A model generated the notes under the pieces. That model saw only the letters and a list, made by a program, of their open reading frames with translations. It was not told the origin of the DNA and did not search any database. Source: Saccoglossus kowalevskii (lineage: Eukaryota; Hemichordata; Enteropneusta; Harrimaniidae). From it: a stretch of DNA of 27,778 bases. Numbering within the stretch: the first letter of the stretch is position 1; each line of letters starts with the position of its first letter. Made by a program: the position numbers and the translations under genes. Below, one piece after another: positions 1-10,468 of this stretch. Location of the stretch: assembly GCF_000003605.2 (NCBI RefSeq), contig NW_003123903.1, positions 534,053-561,830 of the forward strand, in the 5' to 3' direction.

Positions 1-556
1 CTCTGCTTGGAACTGTCATAATGTTTACTGAGTTGATCAAACCAATTATTGAACGAATGCAGACAATTAAATGAACACACCAACTGAGATACAAACACAG
101 AATCAGTGGAATGGATATGCTATTTGATTGCAGTATTCATGTGATACGCAGGCATCACGCCGCGAATACGGCAGGATCCGTGCCCGCCGTACAACATGAG
201 TATTAAAGGCTTGCCAAACTGCCCTGACTTACATCAACATCTAATTTGTCCTTTAGCATCAACATTATCCTCTTTGTTTTTTAACATCATGTGCAATGAG
301 TTCTGGAAAGTCACAATAATAACACGGACTTTGCAGGGGGTGTTAAGATTGGCAGATTCGTTCGTGTGTTTTGATATGCGTTAAAATAATATGCGCTTAT
401 AACAAGTGTACTAATACGCCGGGTGATCGAGGCATAAACTGTTACTCTCATCGCCTCTACCAGCCCACCCACTTTTCAACGCTATTAAAATATCGAGGCT
501 CATCACTTCAGAATACAAGTATATATGATACTGTAAAATCATTTAATTTTCACTTG

Positions 557-717
557 TTTTATATTTTGAACATATTCACTGGTTTTTTTTTTATATTTTG
601 AACATATTTACTGTTTTTTTTTTATATTTTGAACATATTCACTGGGTTTTTTTATATTTTGAACATATTCACTGTTTTTTTTATATTTTGAACATATTCA
701 CTGGGTTTTTTATTTTG
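557..717. repeat. AT-rich minisatellite, about 5.5 copies
   Basis: The core ATATTTTGAACATATTCACT is repeated with only one substitution (ATTTACT in the second copy). Copies begin at 561, 593, 624, 654 and 683, and a partial one near 712. Units differ almost only in the length of the poly-T run and in one to three G after CACT. The spacing shrinks along the array: 32, 31, 30, 29, then about 27 bases. The high core identity suggests recent expansion by slippage or unequal exchange. Confidence 0.95.
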
Positions 718-1092
718 AATTTTTAATTACATTTATTTCAAAATGACGGATTTTACTGATTATTTTACTTTACTTTACCCAGGGGATAATTATTTTATTT
801 TACAGTATATAAAGTTCAGTATATACATTTAATTATTGTTGAAATTTCCCCAAACCAGGGATTCTCGTTTCCTGATTCCCTGAGTTAATTTAATTGATAG
901 TTTTTCATAAAGTAATGGTCGTTAAGTAAAATATTTAATTCGTGTCGTATCAAGTCATATATTTATATTATCATGCGTGCTGTATATGCTAGATATATTG
1001 TTGTGTATAACGCATGTAAACGAAAAGAACGGGGAGATAATATTTGTAATTGAATTGGAAAATCTGTTTACATTAACTTTATATTAAATTTG

Positions 1093-1150
1093 CAAGTATT
1101 ATTTCTCATTTTACAAGTATTATTTCTCATTTTACAAGTATTATTTCTCT
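1093..1150. repeat. 21-bp tandem repeat, about 2.8 copies
   Basis: CAAGTATTATTTCTCATTTTA starts at 1093 and repeats at 1114 and 1135. The copies are identical until the third departs after CAAGTATTATTTCTC. No function is evident. Confidence 0.93.
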
Positions 1151-3247
1151 GTTTTTTTATAAATCACCATCAATAGCATTTGGCGCATTTATTTTTTTTA
1201 CAAGATGGCACCTTTGTTCTAACGTATCCGGGATGCCCATGCAACGCTTCTCATTTCATGTCCTGTATTCAATAAATTGTGCTTGATAATAACTGAGTCA
1301 TTCCTAATTAACCTTGGACACTGTGAGAATGGGTAATATCGTACAATTAAACGGATTGGTGTGTTAGGACATGATTCAAATGAATATTCAATTTATTTCC
1401 AATAAATAACACTCCAATGAAGTTATTAGAAGTTATGATGTGATCTTTTTGAAACTAGAACATTGGTCTAAAGTTCTGTATTTGAAACCAACCCGATAAC
1501 CACTGCTGGTAGCGGCTTCCTATCGAATTAAAACAAATGCACAGAAACGAGCAAGGCGACATTAATTTATATTTGATACAACAAATATATTGTTCATTTC
1601 AATAATTGCACACACGTATCAATATTATAGCCTTTTGTATTTGAAATCATGCAAACATGACCAATATGTCAACCATTACACAAACACGCACAATAATGCA
1701 ACCATACACACCTCATCTAAGTACTTTGTTATACGTTAATAGCTGCGTTCACATAATAAAACGCAATATCCGATGCGTTACAAGTACAATCGGTGTGGTG
1801 GGGGAAATGCCAGGCACATATGGTATAATAGAATCCTCGTTAGGTATTCCCATGAAAGGCAGTATGACCTACTACCTTACATGATATTTCCTATTCGATG
1901 GTTCATTTGTTTGAGATTATCTTCGTCGTCTATATGTGTCAGATTTTCTGTCTTACAAAACAGTTCCCATATACCGGATGTAATATCATTGGGATATATT
2001 ATCTCAATGTGGTTTTGCACAGCATTGATCAATAAGACACAATTTATTTAACATTGCGTAAAAAATAAGACAGCAACATCTCACAAGGTGAGTGTAATAA
2101 CAGTCGTACTTCAATGTATTTTGGCATTTTTAATTGCTAGAGAATTGTGTTTGTAACTTTGTAATCATCATGCTTGTGTTCACTTTTTGTTTTTCAAATT
2201 ATTGTAAATTCATAGTTTTAGTGACCTTACTGTTGTACTCTCAAAAGTCAGTGTTCTGTTTGCACATAAATGAATGTCAGCTTATCAGATCGTGGGCAGT
2301 TGTTAAATATACGTTGATACTAACCAAGATGACGAGAGAATACCGCTAATTCCAATGAACGTCAAATTTAAACAGTCGCCGGGGTAGTTGCTAGTTATTC
2401 ACAAATACATTGGAGTAGTTCTGAGTGGTCATCATCAATACATCTCCTAACACAGCATCGTGAAACTCGGAAATATATTAATTAACATTCACTATACAAT
2501 ATATATATCATAGATTATATCATAGATAGAGGCAATAGGATTAATTACAGTTGATTGCGGTGGACGAAAACAGTCTAATCAAAAACATCATCACAGATGC
2601 CAGTCAGACTTATCTATAATTTAACTTTTCATGAAAAAAAAAGTTGAATTGACCAGGATTGGCACTTACAGAGACGATTCGGTGGTCCTATTTCAAGTGC
2701 GATAGATAGTATGTAGGCGAAAAATTCAATCTTTCATTTACTTCAAATTGAACAACCACGAATTCCCGTTTTTATTTTTGCACACTTTCTAGCTTCCATG
2801 ATCGTTTGTGTTCACAATTGAAGCGATAACTCACCAAATGGAAAAGGATTGTAAGAAAAATGTGTATTCTTCTTATCCTTATAGATGGTACCATTTGCCA
2901 ACACAATGGATTTCTTTCTTATGCTTTAAAATCTGTTTTGATTCGGCTTGAATGCGTTGAGAAATCAAAAGAAGGACGTGTCTCCAAACTTGAACTTACT
3001 AAGCAACCCGTATCATAACAACAAGTGATTTAAGAGGATAATCCGAAAATCACTGAGGGGGCCAACCTCGGGCTGGAACAATGCTTTGAAAATGTAAGTT
3101 ACGTTATCTGTATTATGGTGCATTTCTTTCCATTACATGGGGTTGTTCTTTTGTTTGTTTTTCTTTCAAAGCCATGTAAAAAAACTCCGGGATCTTAATT
3201 AAAATTGTTGCTGTAGTGACTATTTCACTTGTGGAATTGTCACCAAG

Positions 3248-3278
3248 CCCCCCCCCCCCCCACACACACACACACACA
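3248..3278. repeat. Poly-C run followed by (CA)9 microsatellite
   Basis: Fourteen consecutive C (3248-3261) run into nine CA dinucleotides (3261-3278). It is likely length-polymorphic and prone to assembly error. Confidence 0.97.
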
Positions 3279-3574
3279 TAGTCAGATTGTGACTGTGCCA
3301 ATTCTGGTTTATATGATCCCAGTTTTGGGCTGATGTGAAATCATTGGATGCAAGCCACGTAGAGAAACTGTCATAATAGAGCTTTTAGCATGTTCTATGA
3401 TGTGGATGTCTGGGAGGGGGTCTGTGGAGGAGGCACAACGTGTAAACTGATGAGAATTGACAGTACGATATTCTTATAGAACTCAGTGATCGTGGACGCC
3501 GTCTGTAGTATATTCACTTTAATGAGCAAGTTATTTTTTCTAACTGAGAATACTGAGTGACGCGAAGTTAATGT

Positions 3575-3591
3575 CTTAATCTGTGATTAAG
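3575..3591. repeat. Inverted repeat CTTAATC-TGT-GATTAAG
   Basis: Perfect 7-base arms with a 3-base spacer. TAATC/GATTA are core sites of K50-type homeodomains (Otx, Pitx, Gsc class), so this could bind a homeodomain dimer. There is no other support for function. Confidence 0.6.
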
Positions 3592-3683
3592 GACCACAAC
3601 AGCCGGCATGTGAATGAAGTGCACAACTATAGACTCTCATACAGAGCTGCGCTAATTCGCCTGTACTTGTTCCATCGAGTGTA

Positions 3684-3701
3684 AACAACAACAACAACAA
3701 C
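3684..3701. repeat. (AAC)6 microsatellite
   Basis: Six perfect AAC triplets. A TACATTGT motif begins six bases downstream, at 3707. Confidence 0.95.
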
Positions 3702-4818
3702 CCCACTACATTGTGAGCACATCAATGGGAAATGCAACAATACAATGAGGGGTGAGGTGTGTCCGTTTCACCTCTCACACTCATTAAGAGTGGGAAAATG
3801 GGGATTTGTTGCTTGGTTACCATTGGGTGGACGACGCGTCCTGAATGGCGAGGAAGAGAGGGTTTACGCAAGAGTGGTTACTTTGACAGTTTACAATATA
3901 GTGAGCAGGTAATAAAAGAACTCAACTGATTACTACAAATCACCGAGTGGTGGGGGTGAATAGCGGCAGTCAGACTGTTCCCGGCATGTGGACGGAGGAA
4001 ACAGCTGCCTTAGCTGGTTCTCGCCTAAGAAACTGGTGACACCGACATAAAAGGGTTCACCGGGAAACAAAAATGATGCAACATAAAAACGTCGTCGGCG
4101 TCTTCTGAAGCGGGCACGCGTTTAATAAATACACGTGGAACTTTATTGAGAAGTTGAAAAACTGGAAATTGAATATACATTCGAATTTACTAATCTTGCT
4201 TGAAGTATTGTTCCTAAGAAGTTAGTGCAAAGGGTGATTGACAGGTTAGGATTTTAATTGTGGTCTCTATTTGGCCGTGATTTTTCGCACATTAAAGACA
4301 GTTAAAAGACGATGTTGGTAGTTCTGAAAGGCCACTTCCAGTGACTGCGTCCAATCATGGTATGAAAGCCCACAAAACGCCCCATTCCAGCACTAAATAT
4401 CCTTGCCTCAAGGCAGTAGGGTACAATGAATGATGTCGATACCTGGCTGCCTAATCCTTGGTGTTTATATAAGCTCTATTCTCATTAGACACTTCTGACT
4501 GGAGTTTGATTTTCCCGGATAATTGTTAGTCGTTTTGAAGGGCCATCAACAGCAGTGCGTACCCCCCTCCCCTCAACGCTAAAGAAAGTTGTCTGAGACA
4601 CAAATCATTAACAACAAACAAACATACTAAAATATTCATATACGAGGATTGATGGTAACAACATAGTTAACATTTTAACTGATTTTTATTTTGTCGTCAT
4701 GGAAATGTGGCGATAAATCCAATCTTATTTAACGCCAAAAAATACTTAACTGTAAGAAGAAAGTTTAAATATATTTACATGAATTAAAAATGCTACCACT
4801 GCACAGTATAGTTGCAAA

Positions 4819-4902
4819 CATGATAATGTCGACAATTGTCATGATAATGTTCGTTATTATTATTTTTTAAATTGGTGCCATGTTTAACTACAATTGTCAT
4901 GA
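4819..4902. repeat. Cluster of short direct repeats around ACAATTGT
   Basis: CATGATAATGT occurs at 4819-4829 and 4840-4850, 21 bases apart. ACAATTGTCATGA occurs at 4832-4844 and 4890-4902, 58 bases apart. The ACAATTGT palindrome contains two overlapping inverted SOX-type cores (ACAAT/ATTGT). The cluster lies just beyond the predicted 3' end of the Dmrt gene. Confidence 0.75.
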
Positions 4903-5297
4903 GGACTCTCTATTACGTGACATCTTTACCAGAATGTCATTTTTTATTTTCATAAAGCTCCTAGATTAGAAAGAAATACACAAAAGCAGCTACTACACGA
5001 CAGCATTTACTGTACAACACTTATATGAAATCTTGTTACTGGATGATATGTGAAAAACGTCAGTTTCCCAGTAGTGCAGTTCTGACAGCATATTGTGGGG
5101 TGGGAAGTTGACGTGCTTCGTTCCACCGAATATGCTCAAAACATAACTATGGAGGGCCCAGACGTTCTATTTCACTGTCACTGTGAATGGGTTTGTTTTG
5201 GTGTTATTCTACCAGTTGTCGGACAGAAAGTAAATACAAATAAGATTGACCCTTAATCAACGTAACCTGAAATACACAATATACTCATGACGTCACT

Positions 5298-5870
5298 TTT
5301 ATTGATGCTATATGTATTTAGATATCATAATGCTAATAAAACGGTCGACGGCTATTGGATGATATCTAATAGCTAGTTAAAAGTGTGTATCGACACTCTA
5401 CTAAGAAACAAGATAATGGTTCATTGCCAGAGATCCCCCGAATGACTCGGAGTCCGCACATGTCTCCAAAGACGCAGTGGCGGTTTTCAGATGCCCACGT
5501 TTCAACATCTCTGGTGGCTTTTTTCGACCCAATATTTATAAAACAAATAAAATTTACAACTCGTATATTTAGAATAAAAATTGTAGCTAGTACAATGACC
5601 AAGATAAAGTATTTACAATTTGCCAAAAATAGAGAAAATGGCAAAACATTTAGACACACCGACGTAACAAAGAAGCAAATAAAACAGTCGTTTTGAAATC
5701 GGTATGAATATGTATTATATTATATTCGTCGTAGTTTTTTCATACTAAAAGTCTCTTGCAGAATTTCCAAATAAATCTATCGTTCCCTGGAATAAAACGA
5801 GCGCTTTGGTGGGAAGTCGACGTTCGAAATAAAAATAAAAATAAACTATATTCAATAATACAAAATTGGT
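5298..5870 (-). terminator. Dmrt4/5 3'UTR and first polyadenylation signal
   Basis: After the stop codon the minus strand runs about 570 bases before its first canonical AATAAA (plus TTTATT, 5298-5303). Cleavage would fall some 10-30 bases beyond, near 5270-5290. Further AATAAA copies at about 4943-4948 and near 4690 would allow longer isoforms. Two open frames of about 100 codons overlap here on opposite strands (5366-5659 minus, 5385-5696 plus). They have no recognisable domain and I treat them as chance. Confidence 0.5.
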
Positions 5871-6811
5871 TCACTGATCATGTATACACGGTTGTGATTT
5901 GTCATTTGATAAACACGATTTACATCTACATGCGGATGAATACATTGGGAAGACACCTGAGCTGCCGTTGGGTGCTCTGTGTGGTTCTTTGTGACCATGT
6001 GACATCCCCCTCATCAGACCGCTAAAACTATAGTCCGTGACTTGTCTCGATGCCATGGCAGCGGGCATCATTGCTGGTGGATAAGGACTGACAAATGCAA
6101 AGCCTCGTGGGTGTGGCGCATACGCGAAACGAACTGCTGGGTTCAGACCCATCCCGACTGTAGTGTGAACACCCCTATCTGATGTGGGTATGGGAGAGAA
6201 GGCCGACTTAAGACCAGGTGAACTCAAAGGTGATGACGATAAATACGGCCGATGTGTTAGCACTGTTCCGTTTGAGGTTGTAGTCGCAATTGTACTGAAA
6301 TGTTGTGCCGAATTGTGGTTGTTCAACACCTGTTCGATTGCCTGTACCACGTCCCCGTTACACCCTTGTAGTATAAGCTGTAGCACACTTCTTTTCTGAC
6401 TAGGAAACACTGAAGCTAGAATCTCGATAGGGGAACGATGCGCTCGGGAGCTGTCTGTTGAGTTAAAGATACTGGATTCGTGATGTTTTGAAGATCGAGG
6501 CGGGGGTGGTGGGAGCGATGGCGAGGATCTCGGAGAATTTTCGTCCCTCGCTGAGTAGTGGTCTGACTTGACGTCGTCTTCACTTGTTGGACTGTGGGGT
6601 TCTTCCTTCGGTGTCACTGGTGTCATATCTGGAGACGCTGATGCGGTTCTTGCGTCTGCCGACGAAGACGGGATAATCCCGGGTGATATGACCCCGCTGT
6701 CGCTGGCCGTCGATGCAGGTGATGCTGATCTTCGGTCCGCGGTTATTGATGATGACGTGGTTGCGCTATTTACTCCGGGGAAGTTGAGATCCACCTTCTG
6801 TCTTTTCATCT
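5871..6811 (-). CDS. DMRTA2: Dmrt4/5 (DMRTA-type) transcription factor, exon 2, DMA domain and C-terminus
   Basis: Second and last coding exon, residues 149-461. It starts after ATTATTTCAG; its first bases AG complete GAG (Glu149) with the final G of exon 1. Residues 160-270 form a Ser/Thr/Pro-rich linker, probably disordered, with acidic and proline runs. The DMA domain is at about 274-315 (SPIEILASVFPSQKRSVL, then QGCNGDVVQAIEQVL). This is a CUE/UBA-like helical module that, next to a DM domain, marks the DMRTA/DMRT3 branch. A proline- and aromatic-rich segment (about 373-395, FAYAPHPRGFAFVSPYPP) follows. The protein ends in a short Cys-rich tail (C443, C445, C448, C457) and a TGA at 5873-5871. 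One DM exon plus one DMA exon matches the coding organisation of vertebrate DMRTA genes. An ATG 72 bases upstream of the Met at 6809 (at 6881) is in frame, but it lies in the intron and encodes a hydrophobic AT-rich stretch, so it is not used as a start here. Family roles of Dmrt4/5 are in neural and sensory development; the role in this animal is inferred. Confidence 0.96.
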
Positions 6812-8360
6812 CTGAAATAATTAATACGTAGATTAAGTTTATAATATAGATAACAGCACGGATTTGAAAGTTTGGGTGCATAAAAACACCACCGACTTTG
6901 AAAAAGAAATAAAATAAACTCGTGATGCTATGTCATTTTCAGTTCGTCTCCCAAGTTAGTACACTTCGGTTTGTGTTGTATAGACATTATAATGAGACAT
7001 TGCAATTGACCATGTCGTTTTAACCTCATCTTATTGTGAAAAAAATAGAAATTTGACCCTCTATCAAAGAGCAGAACTTCAATTCTCCATTTTAGTCAAA
7101 CTATATAAATCTTACTCATAAATAATATCACTGAAGCCCACTCATACGTGTTGGTCTTGAGTCCCCCGGCTAAGTGCAAAGAGTTAGGAAACTTTCTAAT
7201 ATTTTCATAGAAAAGTCTTTGAACAACTTAGAAAGTACATATCATTATGAGCCGTTAATATGGTTATCACCCATTCCTGCTCCCATTCGCGTGCTAATAA
7301 ACAAACTCGAGTGTAAAATTGTAAAATCGCGGCATCATTTGAAAGTGAGTAAATAGTGAGAACATATTTTCGACTCGATTGATTCGCAATAAATATAAGT
7401 AAAATTGAATTGTTAAATCGATTGGGGTGGCCCAGCGTTTGAGAAGCAATTTGTGTGGAACGAACGCGGTATAGACATTAATGTACTGCCTAGAACCTTG
7501 CTGGAGGGGGGTATTTTGTCGAACTTGCGGGAAAAGGGTCTCATCAGTGGCGAAATGAGATTACGAAAGCTATACTCTGCCAATATGTAGTGGCAAATGT
7601 GATTACTGTGTATAACGCCGAGTTAATGGAGTGTTAAATGCGTCGTATATGTTGACATATTGTCTTAGCGGAAGAGATTCGTCGTTACTTACACCTAAAA
7701 CACAAAAAGTGATTATAAAGGGCTCCGTGTTTAATTGCGAGATCGCAATCATATTGACTCCTGTTAATGCGTCCTGTACGGAGGCGCACATACTGGAACC
7801 GGCGCCGTGCGGTCCCTAAAGCCACTCGCAACTTTCTACGTAAAGAAACTAGCATTATTCATCCCCGCGGATTAAAACAGATGTGACGTTTAATATCGAA
7901 TAAATTCAAATTATACGACCAAATGTAATTTTTATTTGAGGTTTTTTCATTATATTCCTTCAGAGGTTGTTTTGTAATGTATTCTCGGGCTCTATGGTGA
8001 TTTTACGGCGTTCGTATTTAAATACGCGTTTATACGTGGAAGAGGAATGCATATTATATGATTCGGAAAGCGTAAAACTCAAATTGATTTTTTGCAGTGA
8101 AGACTTATGAAAATAATATGTTCACTTAGAGCCCTGCACGTTGTACGAGAATAGGAAATATACATTCATTACCCAGGCAAGTAATTTATTGATATTCGCG
8201 ATGACTTTATCGCAAGTATGTTCATTATAGTCACGTTAGGGGGTACATCGTGAATAATTCATCGCGTGTGGGGGCTCTTTGCAAGGCTCTGTGTAAGTTA
8301 GTCGGTAATTAGTTACTCGAGTCTTTGGGTATTGTCATTTCAATGGCACAGTGAACTAGA

Positions 8361-8717
8361 CCTAAATTAAACAAACATAAACTAAATTTAGCAAACATAA
8401 ACTAAATTAAAACATAAATTAAATATATATATAAACTATATAACACCAAACCAAGCCACTCAGTACATTACGAAACTAAACAAAGAAAAACATGGGAATA
8501 AATACCAACACAAAACTCAACAAACCCAAATCGATCCAATTCCAAACTAGACAACTAAACATAGCAAACCCAGACTAAACCAAACAACCGAGGTAATTTA
8601 AAACCAAATCAAGTAAACTATTCAAACTTTAGCAAAACTAAACTAAACCATTACAACTTTTAAAACAAAACTAAACTATTAAAACTTTAAGCCAAATCAA
8701 TTAAAACTAAACAAAAC
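8361..8717. repeat. G-poor A/C-rich island built of degenerate AAACTAAAC units
   Basis: About 357 bases composed mainly of variants of AAACTAAA, AAACATAAA and CAAACC. I count about 18 G (about 5%) on the plus strand, with far more C and more than half A. CAAACATAAACTAAATT is nearly repeated at its left end. The Dmrt pre-mRNA would read this as a U/G-rich, C-poor tract of GUUUAGUUU-like units. It looks like a decayed short tandem array. Confidence 0.8.
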
Positions 8718-9039
8718 GTGTAGTGGCAATTTTAAATAATTTGCACGTGATTCTCCATTTGGCGGTAGTGGAACGAGAGTCCGCAAAACATTTCAAACGA
8801 AGCTAAAATTAGTGTAACAAGTAGAAACACGATGAAGTGTTCTTTTAGAAACACTTAAAACAGTAGTAAAACATAACATATTTTTACAAATTGGTCACTA
8901 TTGATAATATTTCTACGCTGTCATTGTGAGAAGCGTCGTACGTTCTGTGAGCGACTACATGGAGAGTGGCCCGGAACAAAGAAACCCACGACTCCACTCA
9001 CTGTATTTAGCTTCACGCTATAATTAATTAATTCGTTCA

Positions 9040-9060
9040 TTTTTTTTTTTTTTTATTTTT
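9040..9060. repeat. Poly-T tract in the intron
   Basis: Fifteen T, one A, then five T. On the Dmrt strand it is poly-A and could be the decayed tail of a retroposed element, but no element body is recognisable beside it. Confidence 0.9.
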
Positions 9061-9255
9061 AAAAAGGAGATCATTCTTTATTTGTAATTGATCCAGGATC
9101 GTTGTACATGTGTAAATTATTAAGTAGTCTAGCATAATGTACAATATACTGTACGCTTCTAGACATTCCATCAAAATCACCGAAGCCCCAGAATTTAAAA
9201 GAAAAATATTTCTGTTGATTACAGTTACTGTATCCAGTTTGATATCATCTTCGCG

Positions 9256-9271
9256 CACGTGCGTGCACGTG
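9256..9271. promoter_or_regulatory. Paired CACGTG E-boxes, 10-bp spacing
   Basis: Two perfect CACGTG palindromes at 9256-9261 and 9266-9271, inside CACGTGCGTGCACGTG. Their starts are exactly one helical turn apart, so bound bHLH dimers (MYC/MAX, MITF/USF or HES/HEY class) would face the same side of the DNA. It is an intronic enhancer candidate on sequence grounds only. Confidence 0.5.
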
Positions 9272-9528
9272 TAGTTGAATAAGTGCCCAGTTTAATTAAG
9301 TTATCAAAATACTCTGAAGTTAAAAGCAGACACGTTTATTTTTACCTATACATATCCTGGGCAACGTCACTGGTTAGAATGGATACGAAACACTTTAATT
9401 TAGGGACTTCTCTCGAGCACACTCGTAAGAAATATAAAGCCGCATGCAGAACTTAACTATATAACGCCGTCTCCGTAAAGTCGATATTATTGTCGCACGT
9501 CTTTCTGATTCAAATCGGCGAGTTTCAT

Positions 9529-9542
9529 TTGATTCGAATCAA
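9529..9542. repeat. Perfect 14-bp palindrome TTGATTCGAATCAA
   Basis: Self-complementary over its whole length and centred on TTCGAA. Its GATTC/GAATC arms resemble no single family site that I can name with confidence. Confidence 0.6.
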
Positions 9543-10454
9543 GCTGCGTTTTTGTGTTAACTCGAGGACTGTGGAGCGTACCACCACACGTGTATTCATT
9601 ACGGAAACCAATCTCACGCAGCTAGCCATGCCGAAATAATCTGCGCAATTTCCAGCCCACAAAATATCCGTGTTTTCGTGCTCAATTTTTAGCACGTTTT
9701 TCCAGTTATTTGCTACACTGAATAGCCTGTGTTGGTAATCGTTGGTGTAGTACAGAAAGAAAAAAAAACATTATTTGACCGGAACGCAATAATCAGACAT
9801 CCACACATTTTTATTTTGTTTTAAAATCGGCGAATCGATTAGTCTTCGATAAGGTGAGCGAAGACAATTGCCGTATGTTACCGTCCATACGTTACAACTA
9901 GTGTACGGCGAATGAGCAGCACGCTCAATTCAGAAAAGCCACAAAACTTCTTTGTTCCGGTGATAGACGCGCGATTCTACCCCAATTTGCATTCCAAATG
10001 ACGATTAAACGATCCCGATTTACTAATAAAAAATGAAAAATAGGAAATAGAGGCTGTTGAAATTGACGGAATATCAATTCACTTAACGAGTACACTAGAC
10101 TCACTCGGATCCAATAATCGCTCCCATTCACCGGGAATCTAATAACGCAGTCGCCGGAGTTACCACGCAGCAATTTCGGAGTGTTTTTGTCCTCGTCAAG
10201 AGTCGCGTCAGTAGCAAGACGTCGACAATGGCTGGAAAGAAACGACGAATTTCATTTCCGAAATACCAGATTTAATTATTTGCCGCACAATCCATCAAAA
10301 AGCAATCATTGCACCCGATTTCTACCACTTTGCTACATCACCGGAAATACCACATATTTATTAAAAAATCATCCGCTGTAAGTATGCCTACAGAATCTAG
10401 CCATTTGCCATTACTTTAATGAGTGCCTGCATTCCGAGTGTTTGGTGGGGTTTG

Positions 10455-10468
10455 ATTGCCATGGCAAT
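10455..10468. promoter_or_regulatory. RFX X-box-like palindrome ATTGCCATGGCAAT (intronic)
   Basis: A perfect 14-bp palindrome, two mismatches from the symmetric RFX X-box GTTGCCATGGCAAC (the outermost base of each arm). RFX factors drive cilia and sensory-neuron genes. It lies in the Dmrt intron about 3.4 kb downstream of exon 1. The same 15-base string TGATTGCCATGGCAA recurs upstream of the gene. Confidence 0.5.

Larger units (their letters stand above)
1..5297. other. Gene-free region downstream of Dmrt4/5
   Basis: No convincing gene is visible. All open frames are shorter than 95 codons, overlap low-complexity DNA and resemble no family I know. The region holds two tandem repeats (near 557-717 and 1093-1150), a C/CA microsatellite, a short AAC repeat, an inverted repeat at 3575-3591 and a set of direct repeats at 4819-4902, each listed separately. 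Confidence 0.7.

Noticed and set aside
5366-5696. Two overlapping open frames of about 100 codons on opposite strands in the Dmrt 3'UTR
   Set aside because: Mirror-image frames over the same bases with no domains; one lies in what should be 3'UTR. Treated as chance.
6568-6831. Plus-strand open frame opposite the Ser/Thr-rich linker of exon 2
   Set aside because: A shadow of the real coding exon on the other strand.
6812-6881. In-frame upstream Met at 6881 as an alternative start of the DMA-containing protein
   Set aside because: It lies in intron sequence and would encode an AT-rich hydrophobic stretch. The acceptor at 6812 restores the frame from exon 1 exactly.
10181-10381. 66-codon plus-strand frame ending at a strong GTAAGTAT donor-like sequence (10378)
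   Set aside because: No promoter or partner acceptor identified, and the peptide resembles nothing known. A lone donor motif is common.
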